64,000 nucleotides of DNA from the NCBI RefSeq assembly GCF_003688855.1, contig NZ_REFW01000002.1, forward strand, positions 791,895-855,894, given 5' to 3'. A model generated the notes under the pieces. The model was not told where the DNA came from and did no database searches. It was given only the letters and a program-made list of their open reading frames with translations. The stretch is from Tessaracoccus antarcticus. GTDB lineage: Bacteria; Actinomycetota; Actinomycetes; Propionibacteriales; Propionibacteriaceae. The translations under genes and the position numbers were made by a program. Positions 33,989-43,416 of the stretch are shown piece after piece. The stretch's first letter is position 1. Each line of letters starts with the position of its first letter.

Positions 33989-34019
33989 TCTCCGGTCGGA
34001 TCATCGACCCGACCGGAGA
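33989..34019. repeat. 11-bp perfect inverted repeat upstream of the sugar-kinase operon
   Basis: TCTCCGGTCGG and CCGACCGGAGA flank a 9-base spacer in the 260-bp interval between the kinase start and the divergent cupin gene. It could be an operator for an operon regulator or the remnant of a terminator. The same interval also holds a short minus-strand open frame (33913-34146) of unclear status. Confidence 0.5.
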
Positions 34020-34174
34020 AGCTCAGCCCGCGCCGCAGTTCGCTGGAAGGAATTCGTGCCGCCCCTGCCAGCACAGGCGCATACTGACGACAACGACGCC
34101 ATGCATGGAGACCGTCGGCACTGTTGACCACGTCACTCCCCACCACTCAGCGTGGCCTCACCGGAAGGAGCATC

Positions 34175-34519
34175 ATGATCAGCGAACAGACGTCACCCGA
34201 GACGAAGGGCGTCACTGTGGAGGTCCTTGGCACGGTTGATCTGGCGGGCGAGATCACGGGCATGGAGGGACGACAGCTCCGTATGCGCAGGGTGACCATC
34301 GACCCCGGGGGCGTCTTCGGCCCGATCCACGACCACCAGGGCCGACCGGGAACCGTCTACATCCTTGAGGGAACAATCACTGACCATCGCAACGGGATCG
34401 CGACGGACTACGGTCCGGGATTGGGCTGGCCGGAGGATCGGCACACGACCCATTGGCTCGAGAACAGGGGAAGCGCTTCGGCGGTCGAGATCTCCGTAGA
34501 CGTCGTCATGAAGGAGTGA
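34175..34519 (+). CDS. small cupin-domain protein
   Basis: 114-residue single cupin. The motif-1 region is VFGPIHDHQGRPGTVYILEG (ligands His, His and Glu region) and motif 2 is TTHWLENRGSA with the last His. These are small beta-barrel metal-binding proteins of varied function, including isomerases, dioxygenases and binding proteins. ATG 34175 has GGAAGGAG at the proper distance. It ends 4 bp before the convergent dienelactone hydrolase gene. Confidence 0.88.
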   Translation: MISEQTSPETKGVTVEVLGTVDLAGEITGMEGRQLRMRRVTIDPGGVFGPIHDHQGRPGTVYILEGTITDHRNGIATDYGPGLGWPEDRHTTHWLENRGSASAVEISVDVVMKE

Positions 34520-34523
34520 GCCT

Positions 34524-35258
34524 CTATGAGGACGCCCCGGTGGACTTCTGCAGTCGGTCGGCGAGAAAATGCGCGGTCCGGGACCAGGCAAGTTCCGACG
34601 CCTGTGCATGGAACCACGGCATGTCCCCGTTGTCGAAGGCATGGTTGGCGCCGGCGTACGTCATGATGGCCGTCTCGGGCTGAAGTGTGAGTGTTGCCTC
34701 GATGCGTCGCACTGTCTCCACCGGGATGAAGTCATCGGCCAGACCGAAGTGATGCAGGCTCGGTGCACCCACCCGGTGGTGCTCCACGAGTCCGGGCAGC
34801 GCCGAACCGTAGTAGCTCACGAGCGCATCCACGGGCTGGGCAGGATCCTGGGTCTCCAGGGCCGCCGCCACGGCGAAGGCAAGCCCGCCCCCGAAACAGA
34901 AGCCGACGAGACCGACGCCTCCGGTCACGTCCTCGCGGTCCCTCAGCGACTGGACGGTGGCCGCGCCATCTGCAACCGCAGCATCCCAGTCGACCGCTCC
35001 GGAGCGCGCGACGCCCTCCTGCAGCGCATCAGGTCCCTCGATGGGTGCGGTTGCTCCCGGGCCGAGACGCCAGTAGATCTCGGGAGCAAGCACCACGTAT
35101 CCCAGATCCGCCAGGTGTCGGGCGCGGCGTTCGATGTAGCCGCTGATACCGAAGATCTCCTGCATGAGGGCGACCCCAGGGCCTGTGCCGCTGGCGGGCA
35201 GCCACAGGTGCGCAGGCATCGCGCCGCCGTCGGTGGGGATCAGCACTGTCTCACTCAT
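34524..35258 (-). CDS. dienelactone-hydrolase family protein
   Basis: 244-residue alpha/beta hydrolase of the dienelactone hydrolase family. The nucleophile elbow is GFCFGGG with catalytic Cys in place of Ser. Downstream FGLADDFIP supplies the Asp, and GANHAFDN supplies the His. PGVALMQEIFGI is the family-typical oxyanion strand. The physiological ester or lactone is unknown; there are no other aromatic-degradation genes around. ATG 35258 is preferred over 35297 because the domain starts at once (VLIPTDGG). Confidence 0.9.
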   Translation of the reverse strand: MSETVLIPTDGGAMPAHLWLPASGTGPGVALMQEIFGISGYIERRARHLADLGYVVLAPEIYWRLGPGATAPIEGPDALQEGVARSGAVDWDAAVADGAATVQSLRDREDVTGGVGLVGFCFGGGLAFAVAAALETQDPAQPVDALVSYYGSALPGLVEHHRVGAPSLHHFGLADDFIPVETVRRIEATLTLQPETAIMTYAGANHAFDNGDMPWFHAQASELAWSRTAHFLADRLQKSTGASS

Positions 35259-35640
35259 GCCAGCAGTATGCCGCGGGTGGGCGTCTCTCCTGTGCACCAG
35301 ATCGATTCAGACCCAGCCAACTCTCAGACCGGGACCGTGATCTGAGCGGATCTTGGCTGGAGGGTGGCGCTGGCCCGCCGCACCCGTCGTTCCCATGATT
35401 TCCACGCAGCGCGCCATCTGTGTGATCGGCGCATGGCAGATTGTCGGATGGCAGCGATCCAATCGTGAATGGAGCGGGCATTGCCTGAGTACAGGAAAAG
35501 GAAAGCAATACCCTCAGCGCATGGAAATATCTGGCCGTAGACTGTAAGGCAATCCACGCCCTACCGGACTGACAAGTCAAGACAACCCTTGGGGCACACT
35601 GAGGGTGTGCATTTGTGTCGCGACGAAGGAGAGTGGAATC
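35259..35640. other. intergenic region without a gene
   Basis: About 380 bp between divergently oriented genes. Open frames here are short and resemble nothing. It must carry the promoters of the dienelactone hydrolase and of the NarL-type regulator. No clear sites were recognised. Confidence 0.5.
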
Positions 35641-36306
35641 GTGGTGAAAAAGCCGCTACACATTGCTTTGCACAACGACTTCCCCGTCGTCGCCCTCGGG
35701 TTGAAGACCATGCTTGCGCCATTCGGGGACCGGGTGGTGTTGGTGGAGGTGGCCACTGAGATGCCGGTGGAGGGACCCGTCGATCTCACCCTCTTCGACA
35801 CCTTCGGCACCGTGCACAGCGAAGGCCAGGACATCGACGCAATCCTCTCCAGCGATGCCGCAGGCAAAGTCGCTGTCTATTCATGGAACCTGCATCCCCA
35901 GTTGATCGACGACGCCCTGTCCAAGGGGTGCAGCGGATACGTCAGCAAAGGACTTGACGGCAAGGATCTGGTCGAAGTGCTTGAACGCATTCACGGTGGC
36001 GAGGTCGTCGTCTCCACGGAGGCTGAGGGGGCGGACGGCAGACCCGTCACCGCCGAGAACACCGACGTGACGTGGCCCGGCAAGGACGAGGGTTTGAGCC
36101 CTCGTGAGTCGGAGGTCATCGCCATGATCGTGCAGGGCTGCACCAACAACGACATTGCTGAACGGAGCTATCTCAGCATCAACTCCGTCAAGTCCTACAT
36201 CCGCTCGGCGTACCGCAAGATGGGGGTGGAGCGCCGCTCGCAGGCGGTGCGCTGGGGCATGGAGAACGGCTTGTTGCCGGCGAAGAATCGGCTCAAATTC
36301 AACTGA
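35641..36306 (+). CDS. orphan NarL/FixJ-type response regulator
   Basis: 221 residues. The N-terminal receiver-like domain has an atypical acidic pocket (LHNDFP at the first strand), a putative phospho-acceptor Asp in TLFDTFG, and Lys in GYVSKG. The C-terminal LuxR-type helix-turn-helix is clear: LSPRESEVIAMIVQGCTNND, then SINSVKSYIRSAYRKMGVERR. No sensor kinase is adjacent, so the partner is elsewhere or the protein is regulated without phosphorylation. The GTG 35641 start is supported by GGAGAG upstream; two further in-frame starts exist 5' of it. Confidence 0.88.
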   Translation: MVKKPLHIALHNDFPVVALGLKTMLAPFGDRVVLVEVATEMPVEGPVDLTLFDTFGTVHSEGQDIDAILSSDAAGKVAVYSWNLHPQLIDDALSKGCSGYVSKGLDGKDLVEVLERIHGGEVVVSTEAEGADGRPVTAENTDVTWPGKDEGLSPRESEVIAMIVQGCTNNDIAERSYLSINSVKSYIRSAYRKMGVERRSQAVRWGMENGLLPAKNRLKFN

Positions 36307-36701
36307 GCCTCGGCTCGTGCGCCAGGCAGAGATGACACCCCCGCAGAGGAGGAGGTCCGACTCGCCACACGTTGGGACCGAGACAGGCGCAATCTGGCCG
36401 GGTACGTCTGCGGAAAGCACGTCGTGACCGAGAACGTCACCGAGGTGGTGGTCGTGAGCGTGACATCCACACTCACTGTGCCAGCCCTCACGTGCACTGG
36501 GTCCCACTCGTGGGGATGAGTCGTGGTGGCTCGAGGCACCGGCCGAGGAAGCAGGGGCAGATGCGGGCGCGGGGTGCTTTCGCCTGACGTCGAGCAGTAA
36601 CGTCACGCAGCCCCGAAACGCGAGTGACGCGTGCAATAGTGGAGGAAATGGGAGCACCGCAGCCTCCCGCGAGGGCCTCGGCTTGGAAGGGTGACAACGG
36701 C
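36307..36701. other. intergenic region without a recognised gene
   Basis: About 395 bp follow the response regulator. No frame here has a domain or convincing composition. It probably holds the promoter of the DUF6394/channel pair. Confidence 0.5.
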
Positions 36702-37088
36702 ATGAGCCTTGAGAAGGTCGTTTTCGGATTCTTCGTTCTCCTCGCGGCCACTCTCAACTTCGGCTTCGTCATCGGCGACATCTCCAATCCCGAACAGCAC
36801 AACATCTACGAACTGTTCGCGGCATTGGCGGTCAGTCTCATCGCCACAGTTCTGAAGTTCGGTGACCGCACGCAGATCGGAGCAGTCCACCTGGCCACGA
36901 GCCTGGTCGCAGATCTGCAATTGATCGCAGCCGGTGTCGCATGGGTGTGGGCCACGGAGATCTCATCAGGCGGACTCACGGCGTACTCCACCTCCAGTGT
37001 GGTTTCGCTCGCAGGTGGTGCACTCCTGGCCAACCTCGTCTCGGTGGTGTTGCTGCTGACCGAGACCGTCAGCTTCCGTCGCGTGTGA
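36702..37088 (+). CDS. DUF6394-family membrane protein, partner of the downstream channel
   Basis: 128-residue membrane protein with three to four helices. It matches a conserved family by its start MSLEKVVFGFFVLLAATLNFGFVIG (key run FGFFVLLA-TLNFGF) and by ELFAALAVSLIATVLKFGDR followed by IGAVHLATSLVADLQLIAA. The family typically sits beside TrkA-N/channel genes, as here, where the next gene starts 13 bp later. The function is unknown; an accessory subunit of the channel is inferred. ATG 36702 is selected because the family begins there. Confidence 0.8.
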   Translation: MSLEKVVFGFFVLLAATLNFGFVIGDISNPEQHNIYELFAALAVSLIATVLKFGDRTQIGAVHLATSLVADLQLIAAGVAWVWATEISSGGLTAYSTSSVVSLAGGALLANLVSVVLLLTETVSFRRV

Positions 37089-37101
37089 GCAACGGTCCCC
37101 G

Positions 37102-38889
37102 ATGAGCAACCGGCAGCGTTCGTCATGGAAGCGGCTGCTCAGGCAGCGTCGCGCCAACCGCGTGACCTCCATGGCGCACGTCGAGGCGTCTCGCCAGGCG
37201 TCCTCGACGATCTTCCTCATCATGCGTCGCATGCGGGCCCCGCTCATCACGCTCATCGTCATCCTGTCGGTCAGCGTGGTGGGCCTCTCCCTCATCCCCG
37301 GTGTTGATGGAGAGGGCCGCCGCGCGTTCATCAGCTTGTTCCAAGCCTTCTACTTCATGAGTTTCACCGCTGCCACCATTGGATTCAGTGAGTTGCCCTG
37401 GCCGTTCACCGCCGGGCAGCGGCTCTGGGTCATCTTTTCCATCTATCTGTCCGTCATCGGCTGGGCCTACGCACTTGGGTCTCTCCTGTCTCTCATCCAG
37501 GACAAATCGTTGCGGCATGCGCTTGCCATGGGGCACTTCACACGCAAAGTGGCTCGGATGCGTACTCCGTTCCTGCTCCTGGCGGGCTACGGACGGGCCG
37601 GGGAGCTGCTGGTGAAGGACTTCGACGCGCTTGGCCAGCAGGTGGTGGTGATCGACACGTCCCAGGATCGCATCGACGCACTGGACGTTGCTTCCTTCCG
37701 GGCTGATGTGCCGGGGCTGGTGGGCGATGCTGCAAACCCCTATTACCTGCGAGCCTCCGGTCTGGATCACCCGTGCTGCACGGGTGTGCTGGCCCTGACG
37801 GGTGATGACGAAACCAACCTCGCCGTAACCATGGCGGCTGTGCTGACACGACCCGATGTGCCCGTCATTTCGCGCACCATATCGAGGGCGACGGCGGAGC
37901 GAATGCAGGCCTTCGACACGGTCACTGTCGTCAACCCGTTCGACCGGTTCGGCGACCACCTTCGCCTGGCCCTCAACGCCGCATCGTGCTACCGGTTGCT
38001 GGTGTGGCTGGAAGCTGGGCCGGGCGCGAAGGTCCCCGAACTCGTTCAGCCTCCCGTCGACGGCCACTGGGTGGTGTGCGGCTACGGGCGCTTCGGCAGG
38101 GAGGTGACCGCTGACCTGCGCGACGCCGGCCTCGACGTGGTCGTCGTCGACGGAGCCGATGACGTCGACCCCGCCCCGGGTCTGGTGGTGGGTGACGCCT
38201 CCGATCCGGACATTCTGGCGTCGGCCCGCGTAGCCAGCGCGGTGGGCTTGATGGCTGCCACCGACAACGACACGTACAACTTGTCGATCCTGGCTTCGGC
38301 CAAGCGGCTCAACCCGGGAATGTTCCTGGCCGCACGGCAGAACCGGCAAACCAGCGCGGCCCTGTTCGAGGCCATCGAGGTGGACAGTCTGATGGTGCCG
38401 AACGAAGTGATCGCGCATGAGGTGTACGCCCAGATCAGCACACCACTGCTGTGGCGTTTCATCCAGGAGATGCCCGGACGCGGAGACGGGTGCGCCTCCG
38501 ACCTGGTGGAACGGTTGATGGACAACTGCGGCACCAGACTGCCCTCACTGTGGCGGATCAGTCTCCAACCCGGTGAGGCCCCCGCCCTCTTGCACTGGTT
38601 GGCTGAGGGTGACGTCACGCTCGGTGACCTTCTTCGCAGCCCGGAGGACCGCGACCAACAACTGAAGGTGGTGCCGTTGATGCTGCTGCGCGGAGACCAG
38701 GCGATGCTCGCCCCGCGATCCTCGACGGTGCTGGCGCGCGGCGATCAGCTGCTCTGTGCTGGGCACGTCGCCGAACGGCGCGAACTGCACGCCACTCTGC
38801 AGGATGACTCCGTCGCCGCCTACGTCATTGTCAACGAGCGGCTACCGTCCACCTGGGTGTGGCGTGCGCTCTTCGGCCGGCGCAGGTAG
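37102..38889 (+). CDS. two-RCK-domain cation channel protein with atypical selectivity filter
   Basis: 595 residues. Two transmembrane helices flank a pore loop whose filter reads TIGFSE (residues 92-97) instead of the potassium-channel TVGYGD. Two RCK/TrkA-N domains follow, each with a nucleotide-binding Gly motif: AGYGRAGELL (~161) and CGYGRFGREV (~325). A C-terminal TrkA-C-like region is also present. This layout is that of ligand-gated prokaryotic channels such as Kch/MthK, with both RCK domains in one chain. The altered filter leaves ion selectivity open. It follows the DUF6394 gene closely and is likely cotranscribed. Confidence 0.88.
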   Translation: MSNRQRSSWKRLLRQRRANRVTSMAHVEASRQASSTIFLIMRRMRAPLITLIVILSVSVVGLSLIPGVDGEGRRAFISLFQAFYFMSFTAATIGFSELPWPFTAGQRLWVIFSIYLSVIGWAYALGSLLSLIQDKSLRHALAMGHFTRKVARMRTPFLLLAGYGRAGELLVKDFDALGQQVVVIDTSQDRIDALDVASFRADVPGLVGDAANPYYLRASGLDHPCCTGVLALTGDDETNLAVTMAAVLTRPDVPVISRTISRATAERMQAFDTVTVVNPFDRFGDHLRLALNAASCYRLLVWLEAGPGAKVPELVQPPVDGHWVVCGYGRFGREVTADLRDAGLDVVVVDGADDVDPAPGLVVGDASDPDILASARVASAVGLMAATDNDTYNLSILASAKRLNPGMFLAARQNRQTSAALFEAIEVDSLMVPNEVIAHEVYAQISTPLLWRFIQEMPGRGDGCASDLVERLMDNCGTRLPSLWRISLQPGEAPALLHWLAEGDVTLGDLLRSPEDRDQQLKVVPLMLLRGDQAMLAPRSSTVLARGDQLLCAGHVAERRELHATLQDDSVAAYVIVNERLPSTWVWRALFGRRR

Positions 38890-38951
38890 GGCCACGGACA
38901 ACTGTGCGGAGGTTGTGGGACTTGCATGCACCGCACTGACAAGATGGGTCG

Positions 38952-39740
38952 ATGAAAAGCTCCCGACACCTCATCCGGGCTGGGGTACTCCTCAGTGCTT
39001 GCGTCGTGGCACTGACCTCGTGTTCCAGCGGGGGAAACGCCGCGAACACGACAGGGTTGATGACCGATGGTGAACTTGTCGTCGCGATGAGCGGGGAGTT
39101 CAAGCCGTTCAGCCACTTCGACAACAACGAGCTCACCGGCTTCGACTACGACATTGCGGTGGCGATCGCCGGCGAGATGGGATTGACGCTGAGAACAGAA
39201 ACTGCAGCGGTGTCGTCTCTCATCCAAGGACTCCAATCACACAGGTATGACGCGCTGATCGCCTCGCTGTCCCCCACGGACAAGCGCAAAGAGGTCGTGG
39301 ACTTCACCGAGGCCTACTACTCCTCCGGTGCGCAGTATTTCGTCACCACTGACTCGGATTGCCAAAAGTTCGATATCAACTCCGATGTGAAAGTCGGCGT
39401 CGCCAACGGGACCACCTATGCCGAGTACCTGAGCGAGCAGGGCTTCACGGGCGAGGTGGTGAGTTTCGAGTCCGATTCCATCGCACTCGAGGACACTGAA
39501 GCTGGACGCCTCGACGGAACCATCACCGATCGGCTCGTCGGCCTCTACCAAATCAACGAGGCAGGCCGTGACATGAGGCCATGCGGCGATCCGCTCTACA
39601 CAGAGGGCCCCGCCATCGCAGTGGCCAAGGGAAGTCCCCTCAAAGATGCAATCGACGACGCGCTCACCAAGATCAAGGATGACGGCACCTATGCCGACAT
39701 CAGCGAGAAATGGTTCGGCCAGGACATCTCCCAGCCCTGA
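38952..39740 (+). CDS. orphan amino-acid-type ABC binding lipoprotein
   Basis: 262-residue family 3 solute-binding protein. The signal peptide ends in a lipobox LTSC with lipidated Cys near residue 24. The mature domain has LVVAMSGEFKPFSHFD, GFDYDIAVAIAGEMG, YDALIASLSPTDKRKEVVDF and KIKDDGTYADISEKWFG, all typical of polar amino acid binding proteins. No permease or ATPase is beside it, so it either serves a transporter encoded elsewhere or acts as a sensor. Confidence 0.92.
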   Translation: MKSSRHLIRAGVLLSACVVALTSCSSGGNAANTTGLMTDGELVVAMSGEFKPFSHFDNNELTGFDYDIAVAIAGEMGLTLRTETAAVSSLIQGLQSHRYDALIASLSPTDKRKEVVDFTEAYYSSGAQYFVTTDSDCQKFDINSDVKVGVANGTTYAEYLSEQGFTGEVVSFESDSIALEDTEAGRLDGTITDRLVGLYQINEAGRDMRPCGDPLYTEGPAIAVAKGSPLKDAIDDALTKIKDDGTYADISEKWFGQDISQP

Positions 39741-39787
39741 GGGTGAGTCTGGCCCGGCAAGGCCGAGGGATCGGCTCCTTGGGATCC

Positions 39788-39802
39788 GGGGGCGTCGCCC
39801 CC
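39788..39802 (+). terminator. possible hairpin terminator after the binding-protein gene
   Basis: GGGGGC and GCCCCC form a 6-bp stem with a 3-base loop, followed by a short T-containing stretch (ATCGTT), ~50 bp past the stop of the lipoprotein gene. Confidence 0.4.
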
Positions 39803-39864
39803 ATCGTTCAGGACCCGGAGCACACCCCCTTGTAGGTGGGTGCACGCCTGCGTAGGCTGCCGAG

Positions 39865-40995
39865 ATGACCGATGGCCGGGTGCAAGCAGCGGACGAGGAA
39901 TGGCCTGAGCGGATCCGACGTGCCCGGATCGGTGCGGCCGAGGCCGGGATCGACGCATTGTTGCTCTCGCCGGGGCCGGACCTGCGCTACCTGACCGGAT
40001 ATCAGGCGCTGCCGCTGGAGCGGCTGACATGCTTGGTGGTGAGGGCCGGGTCCGATCCGGTGATGGTGGTCCCAAATCTGGAGCGTCCCGCCGCCCAGGC
40101 CTCTCCTGCCGGAGCCGCCGGCCTGGAAATTGTGGGCTGGGACGAGACGGATGATCCGTACGATCTCGTGGCCCGCCTCGTACCCGACGCCGCGGTCGTG
40201 GCGCTCGACAACCAGATGTGGGCGGAGAAGGTGCTGCGACTGCGCGCCGCCCTGCCGGGCGTCGGGCAACAATTGGCCGGTGAGGTGATGTCGCCGCTGC
40301 GGATGCGCAAGTCGCGCGCCGAGATTGACGCGCTCCGGCAGGCCGGGGCCGCGATCGACCGGGTGCACGCGCGGGTGCCCGAGTGGTTGAGGGCCGGGCG
40401 CACGGAGCGTCAGGTGGGTGCCGACATTGCCGAGGCCATACGCACCGAGGGGCATACGAGCGTGGACTTCGTGATCGTCGGCTCGGGCCCCAACGGGGCC
40501 AGCCCTCACCACGAGTTGTCCGACCGGATGATCCGCCCGGGCGATCCCGTCGTCGTCGACATCGGAGGCACCACATCGGCCGGCTACTGCTCGGACTGCA
40601 CGCGAACCTATGTGGTGGGCGAGCCGTCCGTGGACTTCCTCACCTCATACGACGTTCTGCATCGAGCCCAGACCGCGGCGGTGCACCACGTCCGCCCAGG
40701 GGTGACCTGCGCCTCCGTCGATGCCGCGGCGCGCAACATGATCACCGACGCTGGCTTCGGGGAACTCTTCATCCACAGGACCGGGCACGGCATAGGACTT
40801 CAGACCCACGAGGATCCCTACATCGTCCAGGGCAATGACCTGCTCCTGGAGCCCGGCATGGCCTTCTCCGTCGAACCGGGGATCTACCACCCCGGTCACC
40901 ATGGCGCACGCATCGAGGACATCGTCGTGTGCGTCCAGGACGGCGTGGAATCGCTGAACCGGGGCAACCATGACCTCGTACTGGTTCCGGCCTGA
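39865..40995 (+). CDS. M24-family Xaa-Pro aminopeptidase-like protein
   Basis: 376-residue pita-bread fold metallopeptidase. The N-terminal creatinase-like domain (DALLLSPGPDLRYLTGY) is followed by the catalytic domain with metal ligands in VVDIGGTTSAGYCSDCTRTY (two Asp), HRTGHGIGLQTHEDP (His), MAFSVEPGIY (Glu) and ARIEDIVV (Glu). It removes N-terminal residues preceding proline or processes dipeptides. Convergent with a peptide transporter gene, which suggests joint use of imported peptides. Confidence 0.93.
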   Translation: MTDGRVQAADEEWPERIRRARIGAAEAGIDALLLSPGPDLRYLTGYQALPLERLTCLVVRAGSDPVMVVPNLERPAAQASPAGAAGLEIVGWDETDDPYDLVARLVPDAAVVALDNQMWAEKVLRLRAALPGVGQQLAGEVMSPLRMRKSRAEIDALRQAGAAIDRVHARVPEWLRAGRTERQVGADIAEAIRTEGHTSVDFVIVGSGPNGASPHHELSDRMIRPGDPVVVDIGGTTSAGYCSDCTRTYVVGEPSVDFLTSYDVLHRAQTAAVHHVRPGVTCASVDAAARNMITDAGFGELFIHRTGHGIGLQTHEDPYIVQGNDLLLEPGMAFSVEPGIYHPGHHGARIEDIVVCVQDGVESLNRGNHDLVLVPA

Positions 40996-41039
40996 TAGCC
41001 CGGGAGGTCCCTCCGACCGCGGCGGGGCGTTCCGCAGGC

Positions 41040-42506
41040 TCAGCGAACGCCGCGCATCGTCTTCTTGAGCGTCGGGACGAACGCTGCCAGAATCACGCCC
41101 AGCACGATCGAGGTGCCACCAAGGAACGAGAAGTACGGGACCTCGTCGTTCCGATCGTAGAAGCCAGCGAGGATACCCGCGAGGGTGGTGCCGATGGACA
41201 CGGAGAGGAAGAACAGGGCCACCATCTGGGTTCGGAATGCTTGCGGTGCCAGCTTGGTTGCCACCGAGAGACCGATCGGGGACAAGAACAACTCGGCCAG
41301 CGTGAACAGGAACAGGATGAAGACCAGCCCCAGAAGTGGTGTGCTGTTGGGTCCCCCGCCGGCGAACGGGATGAAAGCCAGGAAAGCCAGACCCATGACA
41401 ATCAGGCCGCAGGCAAATTTCAGCGGCGAGCTGGGCTGGCGTGATCCCAGCTTCGTCCAGACGGCGGCGAAGATCCCGGAGAAGACGATGATGAAGACGG
41501 GGTTGATCGACTGGACCCAACTCGGCGGCATTGTCCAGCCGAGAATGGTCCTGTCGAGACTCTCCTCGGAGTAGATGGCCACGACGGTGAACTGCTGCTG
41601 GAAGAGGGCCCAGAAGGCGGCTGAGGCGATGAAGAGGGGGATGAACGAGACCACCCTGCTGCGCTCGGTGGCATCAACACGGGGACTTTTCAGCAAAAGG
41701 ACGAAGTAGGCGATGGAGGCGAGAATTGCCAGACCTGCCATGACATTTGCCAGGTTGCCGGCATTCACGAGACCGGTGAAAAGCACCCCGACGATCACCG
41801 CGAGGGCAGCAACCCCGACGAGAGCGAAACGCCCGAATTGTGCCGACGGTAACGGGTTGGGTATGTCGTGTGCCGCTGCCGGAAGATTCTTGCGGGTGAG
41901 TGAGTACTGCGTCAGACCCACTGCCATCCCCACGGCTGCGGCGCCGAATCCGAAGTGGAAACCCCAGCTCTGCTGCAACCACCCGGTGATCAGCGGTCCC
42001 ACGAGGGCACCGACGTTGATGCCCATGTAGAAGATCGAGAACCCGGCGTCGCGACGCTCGTCCCCCTCCTCGTACAGTGTGCCGACCAGAGACGTGGCGT
42101 TGGCCTTCAGACCACCGGAGCCGACCGCGATCAGAATGAGCCCGATGGTGAGCCCGACGACGTCTGGCAGCACCGCCAACGAGATGTGGCCGAACATGAT
42201 CATGATCGCGGAGTAGAGCAGCACCCGCTCCGAACCCAGCAGACGGTCAGCCAGCCAGGCTCCGAGGATCGTCGACAGGTAGACCCCGCCGCCGTAGGCG
42301 CCGACCAGTCCGGTGGCGACACCGCGGTCGATGCCCAGCCCGCCATCTGTGACGGTGAAGTACATGTAGTAGAGCAGGATCCCCTGCATCCCGTAGAACG
42401 AGAAGCGCTCCCACATCTCCACGCTGAACAGGTTGGCCAGCATGCGGGGATGTCCGAAAAAGGATGCCCGGGTGTCGCTTGGGGCGGGCGACTCGACGGT
42501 GCTCAT
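41040..42506 (-). CDS. proton-dependent oligopeptide transporter (POT/PTR2 family)
   Basis: 488-residue MFS-type peptide importer with 14 helices. Signatures are EMWERFSFYGMQGILLYY (the ExxER-type proton-coupling motif region, seen as EMWERFSFYG), the PTR2 motif GAYGGGVYLSTILGAWLADRLLG and FSIFYMGINVGALVGPLITG (key runs IFYMGINVGA). It takes up di- and tripeptides with protons. The neighbouring M24 peptidase could cleave the imported peptides. Confidence 0.94.
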   Translation of the reverse strand: MSTVESPAPSDTRASFFGHPRMLANLFSVEMWERFSFYGMQGILLYYMYFTVTDGGLGIDRGVATGLVGAYGGGVYLSTILGAWLADRLLGSERVLLYSAIMIMFGHISLAVLPDVVGLTIGLILIAVGSGGLKANATSLVGTLYEEGDERRDAGFSIFYMGINVGALVGPLITGWLQQSWGFHFGFGAAAVGMAVGLTQYSLTRKNLPAAAHDIPNPLPSAQFGRFALVGVAALAVIVGVLFTGLVNAGNLANVMAGLAILASIAYFVLLLKSPRVDATERSRVVSFIPLFIASAAFWALFQQQFTVVAIYSEESLDRTILGWTMPPSWVQSINPVFIIVFSGIFAAVWTKLGSRQPSSPLKFACGLIVMGLAFLAFIPFAGGGPNSTPLLGLVFILFLFTLAELFLSPIGLSVATKLAPQAFRTQMVALFFLSVSIGTTLAGILAGFYDRNDEVPYFSFLGGTSIVLGVILAAFVPTLKKTMRGVR

Positions 42507-42551
42507 GCGTACAGTGGAAACCCCACGGACTGTGATGTCAACCTCGAGACC

Positions 42552-43382
42552 CTAGTCGTCGCGGCCTGACCACCCGAGGATGCGCTTGGCTTTGCCGCAA
42601 TCGAAGAACCCCTGGTTCCCCGATAATTGCCCTCGGATCTGTGTTCCCGGATGCCGGGACCTGGCAAATGCCTCGGAATCCTCGTCGAGAACCGTCCGGT
42701 CCGCTACGACAAAGAACACCTCGTGGCCGGACAAATCGGCGGTGAGCGCCAACCGGCAGGCGTCGATCCACATGCGGTGTGTGGTGTAGCCCCACAGTCC
42801 GCGTGCTGCTCCCTCGCTCAGGTCACCGGAGCTGTTTCGTTGGGCTTCGGCACGGTCACGCATGAACATGTGCAGACGAAGACTGGCGACGCTGAGATCC
42901 GGATGCAGGCGTACGACGGAGTCGGCCTGCTGCTCCCCCACCCATTTCGACAGACTGTAAGGGTCCTCGTTCCGCGTGGCGTGGTCCTCGTCGACGGGAA
43001 AGTAGTCGAACGCGGGCGCCCGGCTCCAGGTCAGCCCCATCGCGTTGACACTGGACGCCATCACCACTCGACGCATGCCCAGCTCAATCGCGACGCACAG
43101 CACGTTGTAGCTCGCCGTCACGTTGTTGTTGTGCACGAGGTGAGGCGGGTACCCCTCGGGTTTCGGAAAGCCTGCGAGGTGCACGATGGCATCGGCCCCA
43201 CCGCAGGCATCAAGTAGGTCCGCATGATTGTCGGCACTCACCCCCACGAACCCTTCACCCCATTCTCCGTCGGGCGATGGAGGCACGCGGTCTGCGATGA
43301 CAACGTGGTGGCCGGCCGCAGCAAGGCCGCGCACCGTGACCTGCCCCACCCGTCCGCTCCCACCGGTCACCACTACGCGCAT
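42552..43382 (-). CDS. NAD-dependent epimerase/dehydratase (uronate dehydrogenase-like SDR)
   Basis: 276-residue extended short-chain dehydrogenase. The cofactor loop is TGGSGRVGQVT. VHLAGFPKP and NNNVTASYNVL follow, with catalytic Ser in MASSVNAMG and the YSLSK (YxxxK) pair. It resembles hexuronate dehydrogenases that oxidise uronates to aldarolactones, and a second member sits at the far end of the locus. Last gene of the leftward operon. ATG 43382 is selected over 43439 because the Rossmann strand begins immediately. Confidence 0.85.
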   Translation of the reverse strand: MRVVVTGGSGRVGQVTVRGLAAAGHHVVIADRVPPSPDGEWGEGFVGVSADNHADLLDACGGADAIVHLAGFPKPEGYPPHLVHNNNVTASYNVLCVAIELGMRRVVMASSVNAMGLTWSRAPAFDYFPVDEDHATRNEDPYSLSKWVGEQQADSVVRLHPDLSVASLRLHMFMRDRAEAQRNSSGDLSEGAARGLWGYTTHRMWIDACRLALTADLSGHEVFFVVADRTVLDEDSEAFARSRHPGTQIRGQLSGNQGFFDCGKAKRILGWSGRDD

Positions 43383-43416
43383 GCTGCACCTTGCCTCGTC
43401 ACTCCCGCGAAACCCA

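Noticed and set aside
33913..34146. 77-codon minus-strand frame ahead of the sugar kinase
   Set aside because: It could be a gene remnant, but it has no recognisable motif, no ribosome-binding site and contains the inverted repeat; left as unsupported.
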